The notes below the pieces were generated by a model that was not told the origin of the DNA, did not search any database, and worked only from the letters and a program-made list of their open reading frames with translations. The translations under genes and the position numbers were made by a program. Positions 1 to 5,775 of a stretch of DNA of 17,913 nt are shown piece after piece. Position 1 is the stretch's first letter, and every line of letters begins with the position of its first letter. Where the stretch lies: assembly GCA_002347025.1 (NCBI GenBank), contig DEAE01000022.1, positions 1 through 17,913 on the forward strand. The letters run 5' to 3'. Source of the DNA: Acidobacteria bacterium UBA2990. Lineage in GTDB: Bacteria; Acidobacteriota; Vicinamibacteria; Vicinamibacterales; UBA8438.

Positions 1-1044
1 CACCATCTCCAGGTCGCCCGTCTTTGGATCGAAGATCTCGAGGGTCTTGCCCACCAGACGGAAGTGACCGTGCGGCTGGAAGCTGTCGATCCGCACTGGG
101 GTCTCGAAGGAATGGAACCCTTGGGTCATCGCCGTGCCGTGCGGTGGAAGCTCAAGCTCGGCCCCCTTCATCAGCAGGGAGTACAGCTTGAGGTCCTGTT
201 TGTTCTTCGCCTGCTCCTGATGGCCCTCCGGGTAGAACCAGACTCCCATCTCGATCACATCATTTTCAACGAGCTCGCCGTTCGGATAGTAGTGAACGTC
301 CCATTTGACCATAGAGTCAGCCGGGAGAAGACGACAGGCGTCTTCCGGAACAACCTCACCGGCCTTGCCGAGCGCGTATTCGGAAAGCCGCTCGACCTCG
401 ACCCATTCATTGGTTTCCTCGTCGAAACCGAGTAACTGGCTGTTGGCGTGGTGTGCGACGCCACGGCCCTGTTCGGCGGTCCTGACGGAAACCGCCTTCA
501 GGCACCGATCCTCGGTCAGGCCGCTCGGCACGATTGGTCGCCACCAGACGTCCGACCCGGCGGCCGGGATGGTGTACGGCTCCGTCCTGATCACCAAGTC
601 CGGTGGGCCAAAGTCATCCTGGTAGGCCCACTCGTTAAGATCCGGAAAAGATCGCGGCGTCGGGAGATCGGCAGGGTCGCCAAGGGGCACGCCCTCGTCC
701 ACCCAGCGGGCGATCGTCTCGATTTCCGACTCGCTCAGCCGGAGGTCGTCCTTCAGGTCCTGAATACCGACGTGGCGGTCGTACCGATAGGGCGGCATCT
801 CGCCCAGCACCACGCGATTCTTGATCGACCGGGCCCAAGGGCGGACTTCTTGGTAGGTCATGAACGACATCGGGGCTATCGAGTTGGGTCGGTGGCACGA
901 TTGGCAGCTCTTCTGGAAAATCGGCGCGATGTCCTTGGCAAATGTCGGCGTGGCGTCAGCTTCGTTAGCGACCGCTGCAGTAGGAGAAAAGAACAGCAGC
1001 ATTACCGCTGCAAAAATAGCTGCACCGAGTGTGGCATTTCGCAT
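1..1044 (-). CDS. Exported cytochrome c / copper-monooxygenase-like domain protein (3' end outside window)
   Basis: The frame is open from an ATG at 1044 to the window edge, giving 348 residues without a stop. Residues 1-26 form a Sec signal peptide (cleavage near AVA-NE). One haem c site, CQSCH, lies at residues 47-51, followed by MPPYRY, a plausible distal Met ligand near residue 86. The remainder resembles the fold of type II copper, ascorbate-dependent monooxygenases: a His pair in GVAHHANSQ, WDVHYYPNG, and PHGHF near the edge. Proteins joining a cytochrome c domain to this fold are common in Acidobacteriota and Planctomycetes, usually without a proven substrate. It is probably periplasmic and receives or passes electrons. 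A G-rich stretch about 8 nt before the ATG is the likely ribosome site. The C-terminus is missing, so full copper ligation cannot be judged. Confidence 0.85.
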   Translation of the reverse strand, partial: MRNATLGAAIFAAVMLLFFSPTAAVANEADATPTFAKDIAPIFQKSCQSCHRPNSIAPMSFMTYQEVRPWARSIKNRVVLGEMPPYRYDRHVGIQDLKDDLRLSESEIETIARWVDEGVPLGDPADLPTPRSFPDLNEWAYQDDFGPPDLVIRTEPYTIPAAGSDVWWRPIVPSGLTEDRCLKAVSVRTAEQGRGVAHHANSQLLGFDEETNEWVEVERLSEYALGKAGEVVPEDACRLLPADSMVKWDVHYYPNGELVENDVIEMGVWFYPEGHQEQAKNKQDLKLYSLLMKGAELELPPHGTAMTQGFHSFETPVRIDSFQPHGHFRLVGKTLEIFDPKTGDLEMV

Positions 1045-1231
1045 GACAATACCCCCAAGATCCAACTAAGCCAAATAGCCTAGACGACCCGTGAGAAAGA
1101 AGAGTTCACCCGATAAATCTACCCCCTAAGTCACAACCTGTCAATGGACATCTTCAGCTGGTTGCAACTACAAAAATTGCGCATGAATACACTATGCACC
1201 TGAGTTCTGCGGCGTTGGAGGGCGCGACTGA

Positions 1232-1410
1232 ACTCAATGTTGAGTCCCCATCTGTCCTCCTGAGTTCCCTGGAATCGACTTTGGTCGTGAAGAGCTGGCG
1301 GAGACCTTCTACTATTTTCAATCCAGCAGAGCGAGAGAATCTTGTTGAGGGCGACAGCGACCCTTGGCTGAGTTGGATTGAATCTCCTATCTGCCAAGGG
1401 TAGGGTCGGT
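1232..1410 (-). repeat. Dispersed repeat, copy B (about 179 bp)
   Basis: On the minus strand this segment aligns with the plus strand of 16277-16455 with no net length difference. Identity is about 78% over the 89 bp at 1232-1320 and about 70% over the last 35 bp. Shared blocks include GTCGATTCCAGGG and TGGGGACTCAA. A hairpin, ACCCTTGGC at 1360-1368 with GCCAAGGGT at 1393-1401, lies at one end. It fills much of the 398-bp gap (1045-1442) between the divergent cytochrome and NTF2-like genes. I see no gene in that gap; a 252-residue frame across it is antisense to the NTF2-like gene. The sequence looks like a decayed, non-autonomous mobile element. Confidence 0.7.
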
Positions 1411-1442
1411 ATTAGATCATTCCTTAACTTGGAGGTAGAAAT

Positions 1443-1886
1443 ATGCGATTTGCGTTCTTCGTGATGACGGCGATTCTGGCTCTTGGTGTCGGGATTGGCG
1501 CTGCCCAGAGTGCCGAAGAGTCCGCCGTGAACAGCCGCGTTGATGAAGTCTACGCGGCTCTCAATAGAGGCGATGTAGACGGCTATGTCTCGAAGTTTCA
1601 CGAAGATGCCGTGTACGCCATCGGAGCCCTTGTCCGCACCGGCCGCGCTGATATCGCGACGTTTGAGAGCCCGTGCTTTGCGAATGGGATGAGGATTGAA
1701 TTCACGCACCATGCGACTCATTTGCTGTCTCCAACGACAGCTATTGTCCATCGCGCCCAAGTTATGACTAGTGCGAGACCGCCGGCTGAAGGACACGCGA
1801 TCCACACGCTGGTCAAGGACGGTGACAACTGGTTTATTGCAGCCCTCCAGGTTGCATGGGCTACGCCTGACGTTAACGGCTGTTGA
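1443..1886 (+). CDS. Secreted NTF2-like (SnoaL/DUF4440-type) protein
   Basis: A 147-residue protein with an N-terminal signal peptide (hydrophobic to about residue 22, cleavage near AQS-AEE). The mature part has the hallmarks of the NTF2-like fold: an N-terminal helix with VDEVYAALNRGDVDGYVS, then FHEDAVY, a GRADI segment, and closing strands around THATHLLSP, HTLVKDGDNWFIAA and LQVAW. Family members are small alpha+beta barrels used as isomerases, hydrolases or ligand binders; no catalytic set points to one reaction here. The start is supported by GGAGG at 1431-1435, 7 nt before the ATG. It may be transcribed with the esterase gene that starts 80 nt later. The ligand is unknown. Confidence 0.8.
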   Translation: MRFAFFVMTAILALGVGIGAAQSAEESAVNSRVDEVYAALNRGDVDGYVSKFHEDAVYAIGALVRTGRADIATFESPCFANGMRIEFTHHATHLLSPTTAIVHRAQVMTSARPPAEGHAIHTLVKDGDNWFIAALQVAWATPDVNGC

Positions 1887-1966
1887 CACGACTGGGGCAC
1901 GACCGTCTCGAGGCCAGACTGCGCGTTAGGATCTTCGTTTCAGTTCAGAGGGTGGGAGGACCCAAG

Positions 1967-2851
1967 ATGAAAGTGATACGTCTCTCGCTTCTACTATTGT
2001 TGGCAATGGTGGCGTGCTCGACCAACGAAGGTGTAGGCGAAGCAGACCGATGGAAGCCTTTTCCAGGGGCATTGGCTGACACGGAGAGCCGTGACCTGAC
2101 CTCTGAGATCACTGGACGAACTTATCGGATCTCTGTTGCGCTGCCTCAGGACTACGCGAAGTCTAATAAAACCTACCCAGTCCTCTATGCTGTGGACGCG
2201 AACACTCAGTTTGGCACTGTGGTTGAGGCTGCTCGCCTTTTGCATCTGGAGGAGGCTGTTCCTGAACTGATCATCGTAGGGATTGGATATCCTGTTGGCT
2301 GGTTGACCAATGGCGATGGCTGGCGCCTTGTCGATCTGACACCAACTGCAGATTCAAGTAAAGGCGGTGGAGGAGAAGCGCCGGGGTTCCTCGAATTCAT
2401 GCGTCGCGAGCTGATCCCGCTCGTTGAGGCGGAGTTCCGTGCTCGTCCGACAGGCCGGGCACTCTATGGTCACTCCCTTGGTGGACTCTACGCACTTTAT
2501 GCTTTGTTCGCAGGGGAAGGAACCTTTGAGCGCTATATTGCCGGCAGTCCCTCCTTCGGCTGGGACGACCGTGTGATACTCCGGGAGGAGGCCGTCTACG
2601 CTGAAAGCCATGACTTTCTCTCCGCCCACCTATTCCTTTCGTCTGGGGCTTTAGAGAATTCAGAGGAATGGGGGGAAAGTGTTGCAGAGGTGAAAAAATT
2701 CGTCGCGAAACTAGCGACCCGCAGCTATCGTGAACTCCGAGTGGTAACTGCGTATTTTAGTGATGAAACCCACATGTCTGTGATTCCGGCGACAGTCAGC
2801 AGGGGGCTGCGGGCTGTTTACGAAGGGTTCGTCTTGTCAGAATACGACTAG
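1967..2851 (+). CDS. Lipoprotein alpha/beta-hydrolase esterase (BesA/IroE-like, COG2819 type)
   Basis: A 294-residue protein. The ATG at 1967 is preceded by GGGAGGA (1954-1960) and opens directly into a lipoprotein signal with the probable lipid-attachment Cys at residue 17 (LLAMVAC). An earlier in-frame start at 1883 would bury this signal. The fold is an alpha/beta hydrolase: ISVALPQDY, YPVLYAVDAN, ELIIVGIGYP, then the nucleophile elbow GHSLGG with Ser170, and a late DETHMSVIP with the likely catalytic His269. This is the pattern of the esterase D / enterobactin-type trilactone esterase superfamily, which cleaves esters of secreted or imported compounds. No siderophore or TonB gene is adjacent, so a siderophore substrate is not supported. 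Probably anchored in the envelope. It follows the NTF2-like gene on the same strand. Confidence 0.85.
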   Translation: MKVIRLSLLLLLAMVACSTNEGVGEADRWKPFPGALADTESRDLTSEITGRTYRISVALPQDYAKSNKTYPVLYAVDANTQFGTVVEAARLLHLEEAVPELIIVGIGYPVGWLTNGDGWRLVDLTPTADSSKGGGGEAPGFLEFMRRELIPLVEAEFRARPTGRALYGHSLGGLYALYALFAGEGTFERYIAGSPSFGWDDRVILREEAVYAESHDFLSAHLFLSSGALENSEEWGESVAEVKKFVAKLATRSYRELRVVTAYFSDETHMSVIPATVSRGLRAVYEGFVLSEYD

Positions 2852-2889
2852 GTTTACTGGACCAGCCGCGCATCCGCGCTAGGCACATT

Positions 2890-2922
2890 GAACGCCCTAC
2901 CCGCTAGCGGTAGGGTCGGGTC
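2890..2922. repeat. Hairpin repeat module, copy C
   Basis: A perfect 7-bp stem (CCCTACC at 2895-2901, GGTAGGG at 2909-2915, loop CGCTAGC) lies about 40 nt after the esterase stop. It aligns without gaps to the hairpin end of the 179-bp repeats: 22 of 30 positions against 1381-1410, and 26 of 34 on the opposite strand against 16277-16311. No T-run follows, so it is a poor intrinsic terminator. It looks like a REP-style palindrome. Confidence 0.5.
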
Positions 2923-2954
2923 TGACATCACATCGTCGGAATTGAGGTGGGTTG

Positions 2955-3065
2955 ATGAAGCAGAGCTTCCGGATCGTTGCTGTCGTCGTGCCCGTCGCCG
3001 CTTGGAGTACCGCAATCTGTCCAGCTGTCCTATTAGTCGCTTTCGGTTCACTCTCCAAGGGTTGA
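2955..3065 (+). CDS. Possible 36-residue hydrophobic small protein
   Basis: A short ORF from the ATG at 2955 to a TGA at 3063-3065, preceded by GAGGTGG at 2944-2950. The product starts MKQSFRIVAVVV and is hydrophobic almost throughout, with a Cys-Pro (AICPAVLLVAF) in the middle. That profile fits one membrane span or an orphan signal peptide. It overlaps, in another frame, the N-terminal extension that a distant start would give the rhodanese gene, and ends 35 nt before the preferred rhodanese start. It could be a small membrane protein, an upstream ORF coupled to the rhodanese, or the remains of a lost exported protein. I recognise no family. Confidence 0.35.
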   Translation: MKQSFRIVAVVVPVAAWSTAICPAVLLVAFGSLSKG

Positions 3066-3100
3066 CCGATCGAGATCGAGCAGACGAGAATCAACAATCC

Positions 3101-3451
3101 GTGGGTGACAACATCACAGAAAATGGATCTCCTCCGGTTCGCGAGCTGTCAACTCTGGAGCTGAAGGCATTGATTGAGAGCGGTACGCCGTTCGAGCTGG
3201 TCGATGTTCGCACAGACGAGGAGCGCGAGTTCGCGAAAATCGACGGCTCTCGGCTCCTTGATCAGTCGTATCACGATGCGTTGCACAGCTTGGATCCGAA
3301 TACGCCCATCGTATTCCAATGCCACCATGGCGTACGCAGTCGACAGGCCGCGGAGTATTTCCGGCATTTGGGATTCCGGAATCTCTACAATCTTCGGGGC
3401 GGCATCGACGCCTGGTCACAGTTCGTCGATCCCTCCGTGTTGCGCTACTAG
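3101..3451 (+). CDS. Rhodanese-domain sulfurtransferase
   Basis: A compact single rhodanese domain, 116 residues from the GTG at 3101. Visible parts are ELSTLELKALIESG, FELVDVRTDEERE, then the active loop QCHHGVRS with the persulfide-forming Cys74, and the end YNLRGGIDAWS followed by VDPSVLRY. The loop and tail are typical of GlpE-like and MoeB- or glutaredoxin-linked rhodaneses, which carry sulfur as a cysteine persulfide in the cytoplasm. No signal peptide fits this start. A start as early as 2888 is open but would add about 70 low-complexity, Arg-rich residues outside the fold, so I chose GTG 3101. A clear ribosome site is lacking and the start is uncertain by tens of codons. The stop codon overlaps the possible start of the next gene. 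Confidence 0.8.
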   Translation: MGDNITENGSPPVRELSTLELKALIESGTPFELVDVRTDEEREFAKIDGSRLLDQSYHDALHSLDPNTPIVFQCHHGVRSRQAAEYFRHLGFRNLYNLRGGIDAWSQFVDPSVLRY

Positions 3452-3864
3452 TGTCGGGTCGGTCGAAGCACCAGATGGAAGACGGCCCGTTGCTCATCGA
3501 CTTCGTAGCGCCGACGTCCCTTCTCCGGGAACCAAACCGGATGTCGGCACTTCCGGTTATTGGAAACGGCCCACCAGGCACCTTCGTCCTTTTTCCAAAT
3601 GGCCTCAGAGTGTCGCTGCCTACCGATCAGGTTGTCTTCGCCGACGATACCAGCGGTCACGCCCGAGTTGGTTTTGGTGGGATGCGGTTCGTGGGATCAA
3701 AAGAGGGACGCCTAGTGTTCGTGCGGATTCGTGAACTGTTCCCAGAGGATCAGCTCTCACCGGATCGTAGTTACACGATGCTGCTTGACCCGCTGTGGGT
3801 GGCCAGAATTTCAGTAGACGGCCGGTCTGTCTGGGACGACAATGGCGACGACCGCAGTGGATGA
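3451..3864 (+). CDS. Conserved-looking protein of unknown function
   Basis: 137 residues from a GTG at 3451 that shares one base with the rhodanese TAG, suggesting coupled translation. An ATG at 3475 would give 129 residues. There is no signal peptide or membrane segment. Segments such as FVLFPNGLRVSLPTDQ, GGMRFVGSKEGRLVFVRI and YTMLLDPLWVARI alternate like beta strands with turns, so the frame looks genuinely coding. I do not recognise a family. The last few codons (GDDRSG then stop) and the flank behind them belong to a 75-bp repeat found again at 12562-12636, so the 3' end may have been shaped by a duplication or insertion. Confidence 0.5.
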   Translation: MSGRSKHQMEDGPLLIDFVAPTSLLREPNRMSALPVIGNGPPGTFVLFPNGLRVSLPTDQVVFADDTSGHARVGFGGMRFVGSKEGRLVFVRIRELFPEDQLSPDRSYTMLLDPLWVARISVDGRSVWDDNGDDRSG

Positions 3865-3918
3865 GAGAGGGGAGTAAGGGGACTCAACCTTATCCGTAGG
3901 CGATCCCACCCACGAAAC
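3844..3918 (+). repeat. 75-bp direct repeat, copy X
   Basis: This segment aligns over its full length with 12562-12636, at roughly 75% identity with equal total length. It is best conserved at both ends: GACGAC-GCAGTGGATGAG and ATCCCACCCACGAAAC. It spans the stop codon of the preceding gene. Similarity fades but seems to continue to the right in both places, through a shared TATCAGC. Confidence 0.6.
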
Positions 3919-4020
3919 TGCGGCTCAGACGTTCACGCCGTGCTATCAGCGTGTGGGGATTCCCGTCATCCCACGTCACGGTGGTGTGGTCACATTTGCC
4001 GCAGACGAAACGAAACCCCT
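3890..4020 (-). pseudogene. Possible remnant of a small Cys-X2-Cys (zinc-ribbon-like) gene
   Basis: Read on the minus strand, a frame ending in TAA at 3890-3892 gives FRFVCGKCDHTTVTW, then DDGNPHTLIARRERLSRS and FVGGIAYG. It has a single CxxC knuckle and protein-like composition, but no ATG, GTG or TTG upstream before the hairpin at 4084-4116. The minus strand downstream of the zinc-ribbon ORF at 12695-12832 contains FVGGMVHG at the matching place, within the paired 75-bp repeat. I infer that both loci descend from one small zinc-ribbon gene and that this copy lost its start. This is weak evidence and the stretch could be non-coding. Confidence 0.25.
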
Positions 4021-4083
4021 GAGCCCGTCCGCCTCTTAGGTGGAGACGGCCGTTGAGGCTTTGACGATTCGTTAACCGATTAA

Positions 4084-4116
4084 CACCGCGCCCGGATTGC
4101 TGGTCCGGGCGCGGTG
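4084..4116 (-). terminator. Strong GC-rich hairpin after the 4129-4884 gene
   Basis: A perfect 13-bp stem (CACCGCGCCCGGA, 7-nt loop, TCCGGGCGCGGTG) begins 13 nt beyond the minus-strand stop. On the minus strand it is followed only by GTTAATCGG, so the T-tract is poor. On position it most likely ends transcription of the minus-strand gene, and may also block plus-strand readthrough from the rhodanese side. Confidence 0.65.
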
Positions 4117-4128
4117 CCTTGAGTAGTG

Positions 4129-4884
4129 TTACGGCTGTAAACCCAAATCTCTCCGGATTGTCCAGTCTAAGTTCTCAGATTTTCGTAGGAAGGGGGCTAA
4201 CTCTTCTACTAAATCTTGAAAATCTGATCCCATCTCTTGCAGATTTGAAGCGCGATTTGCGTAAAACGCTTCTGTGCTAGCTGCACCAAAATAATTTGTT
4301 ATCACTGGACCGTCAGTTCCCGCAACTTGTTGCCATACACCTTTGCCATCTTGGATGCCGTGGTCTGCGTAGACTTCAACAAATTTTTCGAGTATCTCCC
4401 GCACCTGCTGGTTGGTTCCCGATTTAGGGTAGAGGCGTAGCTCATGTATCGCGGTTGCGCTGCGGAATTCGATTCTTGGGTTGTCAGGGCGGTACCCGAG
4501 GTTTGGCCTTGTCATTTGGTACGATACCGATGCGTTGTCAATAGACCCGAACAGGGGGTCGACGAATGCCGGCGCATCGCCACTCATGAATGGTGCGAAC
4601 CACTGATTGATCTGGTCACGACCACTCCAGGTGCCGATGCGCGTGACGAACCGATAAAAACCCTGGCCCAGTTGGAATGCCGAGACCGGAAACGGAAACC
4701 CATTTTCTTTCCGCCACGCCACGCTTTCTTTCACGGCGGCTTCGTATTGCGCTGTGAATTCGGGTTTGACTTGTACTTCGAGAATTTCCATGAGTTGCGG
4801 TTGGTTTTGCTGACCATAGACTGATGGTGCGATACCACCAATGAACAAACTAGCCATTGCGATCGCAAATATCTTGAATTTCAT
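4129..4884 (-). CDS. Exported protein of unknown function, possible dimeric alpha/beta-barrel (ABM/NIPSNAP-like) fold
   Basis: 251 residues from the ATG at 4884. A TTG start 14 codons earlier is open, but it would place a polar stretch before a clean signal peptide (MKFKIFAIAMASLFIGG, cleavage near VYG-QQ). GAGGG lies about 8 nt upstream of the ATG. The mature protein seems to have two similar halves: LMEILEVQVKPEFTAQYEAA with VSAFQLGQGFYRFVTRIG, then IHELRLYPKSGTNQQVREILEKF with GPVITNYFGAAS. A strand, then a helix-forming 'tube' segment, then a strand is what ferredoxin-like stress-responsive barrels show, but I assign the fold only tentatively. The organisation suggests a periplasmic or secreted binding protein. 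It sits alone between convergent and divergent neighbours, with its own terminator-like hairpin. Confidence 0.75.
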   Translation of the reverse strand: MKFKIFAIAMASLFIGGIAPSVYGQQNQPQLMEILEVQVKPEFTAQYEAAVKESVAWRKENGFPFPVSAFQLGQGFYRFVTRIGTWSGRDQINQWFAPFMSGDAPAFVDPLFGSIDNASVSYQMTRPNLGYRPDNPRIEFRSATAIHELRLYPKSGTNQQVREILEKFVEVYADHGIQDGKGVWQQVAGTDGPVITNYFGAASTEAFYANRASNLQEMGSDFQDLVEELAPFLRKSENLDWTIRRDLGLQP

Positions 4885-5028
4885 CTGATATGCCCTCAGA
4901 ACGTAAATAATGTTTTTATGCAACAAATAGCCAGTAACGTTCTGCCTGTCCTTATTTGGCTGCCATTTTTACACGGTAAATAGAAGGCCAACTGTATCGT
5001 ACAAGTAAAAAACTAACTATAAAATTGG

Positions 5029-5139
5029 ATGGTCGATATGACGCAGCGATTCCACAAGACGTTTGTTCCTCGCGTTAAGAAGCTGGATCTGACTCGTCCA
5101 GCCGACATTCGTGACTCAGAATCTGAAGATGAGAATTAA
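5029..5139 (+). CDS. Possible 36-residue small protein upstream of the BamE-like gene
   Basis: A short ORF from the ATG at 5029 (or 5038) to the TAA at 5137-5139. Its product starts MVDMTQRFHKTFVPRVKK and ends with an acidic tail, DSESEDEN: a basic first half and an acidic second half. The stop lies 11 nt inside the BamE-like gene counted from its ATG at 5129, an arrangement that would allow translational coupling. The bases before the ATG are A/T-rich with no good ribosome site, which lowers confidence. I recognise no family. Confidence 0.3.
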   Translation: MVDMTQRFHKTFVPRVKKLDLTRPADIRDSESEDEN

Positions 5140-5563
5140 TAGCTGGTTACTCTGGTTCGTTGCAGTTCCTGTAGTGCTAATGGCGCTCGTGGTGTGTGTC
5201 CCGGTGCAGGCGCAGACACCGGAGATCGATGCGCTGCAAAGGCGCATCAAGTCACTTGAGCGTGAGATAGCACGCCTCAAGGCTGGTCGCCCATACCTGT
5301 CGGGGCGATTAAGCCGCCCTGGGCCGAATCCGACAGCGACCGGGTGGAGAAATCCAGACAATTGGTGTCAACTAGAGCGAGGGATGTCAACCCAGCAGGT
5401 TCAAACGCTATTAGGGGCTCCGACGCAGACAAAGAAAGTTGGGTCTACTTTTCAAGTTGATATCTACCAAGGCCAAGTCGCAGGAGTTGGTTATGTCATC
5501 GGTGAGGTCGCCTTTGAGGATAGCCGGCTCTCATATTGGGACCACCCAGTCTGCAATCCCTAA
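5129..5563 (+). CDS. Exported coiled-coil protein with a BamE/SmpA-OmlA-like domain
   Basis: 144 residues from the ATG at 5129; a GTG at 5111 would add six polar residues before the signal. Residues 1-28 are a Sec signal peptide (cleavage near VQA-QT). A short heptad helix follows, PEIDALQRRIKSLEREIARL, and then a Pro/Gly-rich linker. The C-terminal half carries the BamE-type signature NWCQLERGMSTQQVQTLLG, with PTQ-KK and later FQVDIYQG and VAFEDSRL. BamE/OmlA domains are small envelope folds that bind outer-membrane assembly complexes or lipids. There is no lipobox, so this is not a canonical BamE lipoprotein; it may be a periplasmic relative. Two mature Cys residues (in WCQLE and PVCNP) could form a disulfide. 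An 11-bp inverted repeat (CAATCCCTAAA at 5553-5563, mate near 5639-5649) overlaps the stop codon. Confidence 0.7.
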   Translation: MRINSWLLWFVAVPVVLMALVVCVPVQAQTPEIDALQRRIKSLEREIARLKAGRPYLSGRLSRPGPNPTATGWRNPDNWCQLERGMSTQQVQTLLGAPTQTKKVGSTFQVDIYQGQVAGVGYVIGEVAFEDSRLSYWDHPVCNP

Positions 5564-5775
5564 ATTTGATCTAGGTTCGGTTTGAGCTACCGAGAATAAT
5601 CCGGGCCTTGAGAATCCACATTGGTTGATCACCCGCTGTTTAGGGATTGAAATCTACTATCGTCACCCAGTCTTTTCGGGACCAATGTATTTCTTACACT
5701 CGATGGTCAAGGTCTGCCGCGTTCCCTCGTGTGCCTTAGCCGGGGCAATAGACCGATCCCGGTTTCCATGGCGCG

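Noticed and set aside
448..1083. A 211-residue plus-strand frame opposite the cytochrome gene
   Set aside because: It is the shadow of a strongly supported minus-strand gene with a CQSCH motif and signal peptide; it lacks a ribosome site and protein-like features.
1131..1889. A 252-residue minus-strand frame over the intergenic repeat and the NTF2-like gene
   Set aside because: Half of it is antisense to a gene with a signal peptide and a good ribosome site, and the rest lies in the dispersed repeat. Its composition is Arg/Ser-rich with no domain.
5553..5649. An 11-bp inverted repeat (CAATCCCTAAA and its complement) after the BamE-like gene, considered as a terminator
   Set aside because: The arms are about 75 nt apart with no T-run, so it is a poor terminator and is mentioned only in the gene entry.
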